Below are positions 57,051 to 64,000 of a stretch of 64,000 nucleotides of DNA, piece by piece; position 1 is the first letter of the stretch; each line of letters opens with the position of its first letter. The notes beneath the pieces were generated by a model that searched no databases, had not been told where the DNA came from, and saw nothing but the letters and a program-made list of their open reading frames with translations. The stretch is from assembly GCF_036373705.1 (NCBI RefSeq), contig NC_089856.1, positions 24,577,798 to 24,641,797 of the forward strand, in the 5' to 3' direction. Made by a program: the position numbers and the translations under genes. The stretch comes from Amia ocellicauda (lineage: Eukaryota > Chordata > Actinopteri > Amiiformes > Amiidae).

Positions 57051-57105
<55 letters not shown>
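57051..57105. repeat. (TTA)n microsatellite
   Basis: About 18 perfect TTA units. Confidence 0.97.
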
Positions 57106-57256
57106 CTCCAATATTATTATCCACAGGTTGGCATTGTGTTCTGTGAAATAATTATGGAGCTGGTTATAGCAAAGATCTGCAATTGATTAGACTGGAAGCA
57201 GATGCTGGGTAGCTTTAACTTACCACAAAAAGTATTTGGTTAATGAGATCACGGTT

Positions 57257-57350
57257 GACAACCCCAGCCCTGGAGAGTCAATTACTCTTCAGCTTTCTAT
57301 AACTATTGGACCTGAAGGACAGTGTCTGTCCAAAACCAGGGCTGGGTAAT
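57257..57350. repeat. Small MITE-like repeat with CCAGCCCTGG ends
   Basis: The left end CAACCCCAGCCCTGGAGAG is roughly inverted in AAAACCAGGGCTGGGTAAT on the right. Short elements with such ends are common in fish genomes. Confidence 0.45.
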
Positions 57351-58714
57351 CTGGAATGAGGAATGGGCTAACTTAAAATCATTTTATTTGTTTGTGAATT
57401 GTTCTCCATTTATCAGGTGTTTAAGTTCCAATGGATGCACTTTCACTTTAGTTTAACTTCAGATATTGCCATACCAGTGGTGCAATAGCTTCCAGATCTC
57501 AAACCAACTGACTTCTGGTTTTCATTGTAGCAGGCAGGGGTACTGATTAATTGCAACCCAAGGTGGGGGGGGCAATTTGGGCCACGAGGGCACTCCCCAG
57601 CCCCTTATCTATGCACTTCGACATCTCAGCTACATTATACTTGGACAACTTTGAATCTGCAATTTTCAAACTTGTATCCAGTCAGGTTTTTAAGCATAAT
57701 TAGTAAAATGTGGCCAGACAATTAAATAAATCTTAGTTGGTTACAAGTCTGAAATTGGCAATTGACTGTTATGTTAAAAGTATGATGTGGTCTAGGCCTA
57801 AGATAAAGTGGTTGCAGCAAATTCTGCAAAGGATTATAATACAGTATCTTCTGAATTGTGAAGTCAGTAATGTAAGGTAACTCACCTGGAACAACAAAAG
57901 AGGACAACACTGATTTTATACACACTTCATCTACCTACCTACCTGCCAAATGCATATCTTAGGATAAACATTAAAAATAGGTCAGTCAGAAATTATACAA
58001 AACAATAGATTCAATAATTTAAAAAAGACCAGTGCATATGAAACTGCATCTGCCCAGCCAAGAATAAGAGCAGGCTCTCATGACTCACTGATGCTGAACA
58101 ACCTACTAGCATGTGTCTTTCTTTAACATACAGCGAGTTATGTCTATAATAACAATCTTCATATTTATAATTAGAATAATACAATCATTACAATTAAAAA
58201 CAGTATTTAAAAAACATTTAAAGAAGTGTACTAGAAGTGTATTAACACTTTAAGCTGCTGCCTGATGATGCTGTTCAGTCTTATGTAATATAGCATGTCC
58301 CTCAAGACTCACCCTAAAGATGGATAGGCAGGTGGACAGTGCACATGCGCACACCACTGCAGTAACACCATCAGGACCAATGCGTTGAGAGCGCCAGGCG
58401 GGGGTGAAGTTGTTTATAATAGCTCGCTGGTTATAAAGATACAGCTTGCGTCCCGTATAAAGGCATATGTCGTATATGTACGCGAAAATAGAATAAATAG
58501 CAGGAGAAAGAACTTGGGAGTGACTATAAAAATCTCCCTGCATCATAAAACAGATCACACATCGCCGAGCAACCGCAAGGAAAGAAGATTGGACATAATT
58601 ATCTTGGAATTGTATTGCTCAGCTGTTGATACTGAGGTGGGGGTGTTGCTCCTCTAGAACGAAAAAAAAAACGAAACGGAAGGGCTTCTTCTTTAAATGG
58701 ACGCTTCTGCTTAG

Positions 58715-64000
<5,286 letters not shown>

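Overview
The window is vertebrate nuclear DNA, most probably from a ray-finned fish. Genes are split by GT-AG introns, and the intervening DNA carries Tc1-type transposons, CR1/L2-type LINEs, a BEL/Pao retrotransposon and microsatellites, a mix typical of fish genomes. The species cannot be named from the sequence. The gene order ATR, PLS1, TRPC1 is the one known from human 3q23, so this is an unrearranged block of conserved synteny.

Minus strand, about 2.7-24.7 kb: the 5' part of ATR, the DNA-damage checkpoint PI3K-like kinase. Twenty-seven coding exons can be placed with consistent splice phases. They give an open reading frame of about 1629 codons covering the N-terminal HEAT-repeat solenoid. 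The FAT and kinase domains lie beyond the left edge. Introns hold a truncated LINE (1-2.2 kb), a 1.83-kb solo LTR (6.0-7.8 kb), two dead Tc1 copies (9.7-10.6 and 12.0-13.7 kb) and a LINE interrupted by another Tc1 (21.0-23.3 kb).

Intergenic region, 24.7-43.4 kb: a fossil IS630/Tc1-type transposase near the ATR start, then a quiet stretch. Next comes a Tc1-type element (29.6-39.0 kb) split by a full-length BEL/Pao retrotransposon whose two 541-bp LTRs look identical. A short-TIR DNA transposon (40.5-42.3 kb) is itself split by another Tc1 copy. None of these transposases is intact.

Plus strand, 43.5-56.7 kb: complete PLS1 (plastin-1/I-plastin), 15 coding exons, 631 codons, an EF-hand-regulated actin-bundling protein. 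Plus strand, 58.8-64.0 kb onward: the first five coding exons of TRPC1, an ankyrin-repeat cation channel. They include the 34-residue cassette exon known from mammals and what looks like a GC-AG intron. The three genes are ordinary neighbours, with no sign of a shared pathway.

No unknown multi-gene system was found. The most interesting observations are the nested young BEL/Pao insertion, the large solo LTR, a copied scrap of ATR exon 26 beside a LINE, the apparent GC splice donor in TRPC1 and a 38-nt T tract directly against an ATR splice donor.
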